Notes under the pieces: model-generated | Databases searched by the model: none | What the model was told of the DNA's origin: nothing | The model's input: only the letters and a program-made list of their open reading frames with translations | Shown: positions 63,240 through 64,000 of the stretch, piece by piece | Position numbering within the stretch: position 1 is the first letter of the stretch | Layout of the letters: each line of letters opens with the position of its first letter | From: JBGRQA01 sp041725895 | GTDB lineage: Bacteria; Bacteroidota; Bacteroidia; Bacteroidales; Marinifilaceae | Assembly: GCA_041725895.1 (NCBI GenBank) | Contig: JBGRQA010000009.1 | Span: 124,001-188,000, forward strand | Length of the DNA: 64,000 nucleotides | Direction of reading: 5' to 3' | Program-made: the position numbers and the translations under genes

Positions 63240-63800
63240 ATGTACAAGGCTGTTGTCATCGGCACCTCATTCGGAGGTTTGGAGGCATTACAAACCATCC
63301 TCCCGGAATTTCCAAAAGAATTTCCACTGGCAATTCTGGTTGTATTGCACATAGGAGAGCACTCCAACGATTCCTTCATTCAGCACCTGAATCGGATTTG
63401 TCACATGAAGGTAAAAGAAGCCGAAGACAAGGAAGCCATACAGCCCGGCACCATCTATTTTGCTCCACCCAATTACCATCTAATGGTGAATGAGGATTTC
63501 ACCTGCAGCCTTTCCACCGATCTCAAAGTCAATTACTCCCGACCTGCAATTGATGTACTCTTTGAAACGGCGGCCTGGACCTACAAAACTACCCTGATAG
63601 GAGCAATTCTTTGTGGCTTGAACTCGGATGGAGCCAAAGGGCTATTGGAAGTGAAAAAAATGGGCGGCTATACCATGGTAGAAAACCCCAAGACTTATTC
63701 AGCTTCCATAATGCCAAACGAAGCCTTCAAACTGGCTAAACCGCACATTCGACTGCAGCAGGAAAAAATAGCTGCAAAGATTCTGGATCTTTTGCAATAG
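63240..63800 (+). CDS. cheB: CheB-type methylesterase domain protein without receiver
   Basis: The protein has 186 residues. It is only the catalytic CheB domain; the N-terminal receiver of classical CheB is missing. The likely triad is visible: Ser10 in GTSFGG, His37 in VVLHIGEH, and Asp131 in GLNSDGAKGLL. The RPAIDVLFETAAW and YTMVENPKTYSASIMPNEA segments are also present. It begins one base after the cheR stop. It should reverse CheR methylation or deamidate a target. Without a receiver, its activity must be controlled in another way, perhaps by the receiver domains of the neighbouring kinases. A convergent GNAT gene begins to end 47 bases downstream. Confidence 0.92.
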   Translation: MYKAVVIGTSFGGLEALQTILPEFPKEFPLAILVVLHIGEHSNDSFIQHLNRICHMKVKEAEDKEAIQPGTIYFAPPNYHLMVNEDFTCSLSTDLKVNYSRPAIDVLFETAAWTYKTTLIGAILCGLNSDGAKGLLEVKKMGGYTMVENPKTYSASIMPNEAFKLAKPHIRLQQEKIAAKILDLLQ

Positions 63801-63847
63801 CTCCGGTAAAACAGAATCGAAAGCCCAAACTCCAACTCCGAAGAGAT

Positions 63848-64000
63848 TTAGGAGCATCTCAATCCGAAGATCAAATGATCGCGAACATCTTCCGAACTTA
63901 CATTCACTACCTTCGGCAACCTGCCCCAAAGTTCAAAACCAAACTTATTCATCAACCGGATGCTGCCTTCATTTCCATCAATAATGAAAGTAATTAGAAC
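63848..64000 (-). CDS. GNAT-family N-acetyltransferase, C-terminal fragment
   Basis: My reading of the reverse strand from the right edge gives 50 residues ending at TAA 63848-63850. The text IIDGNEGSIRLMNKFGFELWG is the typical GNAT end, where a residue contacts acetyl-CoA near N-E-G-SIRLMNKFGF. The next stretch, RLPKVVNVSSEDVRDHLIFGLRCS, matches phosphinothricin/ribosomal acetyltransferase-like tails. The gene continues outside the window. It is convergent with cheB, with 47 bases between stops and no clear terminator. The substrate is unknown. Confidence 0.75.
   Translation of the reverse strand, partial: VLITFIIDGNEGSIRLMNKFGFELWGRLPKVVNVSSEDVRDHLIFGLRCS

Overview
The window looks like part of a chromosome of a Bacteroidota bacterium. 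I infer a marine, probably anaerobic or facultative member of Marinilabiliales from gene content alone. The reasons are two SusC/SusD outer-membrane uptake loci with ECF sigma/FecR control, FISUMP and DUF4302 lipoproteins, AT-rich spacers, A-rich or absent Shine-Dalgarno regions, and -7 boxes of the TAnnTTTG type. No tRNA, rRNA, CRISPR array or transposase gene was seen.

Layout. (1) 1-1420: the start of an RND-type efflux adaptor lipoprotein and a TetR regulator upstream of it, separated by three copies of a direct-repeat element. (2) 1676-17053: an NtrB/NtrC-like sensor kinase and sigma-54 activator pair, divergent from an ABC exporter operon. The operon has one ATPase, four tandem 8-TM MacB/FtsX-type permeases and an S41 peptidase. 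The divergent spacer holds a near-consensus -24/-12 promoter and paired dyads that could be activator sites, and every junction around the permeases holds a hairpin. (3) 17187-29750 and 35698-45649: two paralogous TonB-dependent uptake loci, all on the minus strand. Each has ECF sigma, FecR, SusC with an STN domain, SusD, a HExxH zinc metallohydrolase lipoprotein and a DUF4302 lipoprotein; the first also has a FISUMP/fibronectin-like lipoprotein behind a terminator. Both fecR-susC spacers encode a two-hairpin structure whose stems differ but whose TTGGCGCA loop is identical, suggesting an antisense RNA or structured leader. (4) 30381-34898: a B12-binding radical SAM protein, a 22-bp tandem repeat array of about 22 units, a 205-bp tandem repeat and a SpoIIAA-like protein. 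(5) 46020-50895: an NhaC-type antiporter, a double SnoaL-like lipoprotein, two AraC regulators and a DoxX-like protein. (6) 51004-56203: a membrane-anchored AraC regulator next to a reductive dehalogenase operon (rdhA, rdhB, an RdhC/NosR-like flavoprotein and an unlisted 35-residue membrane peptide), followed by a PPOX-ferredoxin fusion. (7) 56746-63800: two large hybrid histidine kinases with CheR and CheB. (8) 63848-64000: the end of a convergent GNAT acetyltransferase.

How the genes may work together. In region 2 the kinase/activator pair probably switches on the exporter operon through RpoN, a response typical of envelope stress or toxic-molecule export. In region 3 substrate binding by SusC/SusD would be signalled through the STN domain to FecR and the sigma factor, while the metallohydrolase processes the ligand at the cell surface. 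Region 6 would be a short respiratory chain in which RdhC passes electrons to the Tat-exported corrinoid/Fe-S dehalogenase anchored by RdhB. In region 7 CheR/CheB beside kinases without a chemoreceptor points to a non-chemotactic signalling module.
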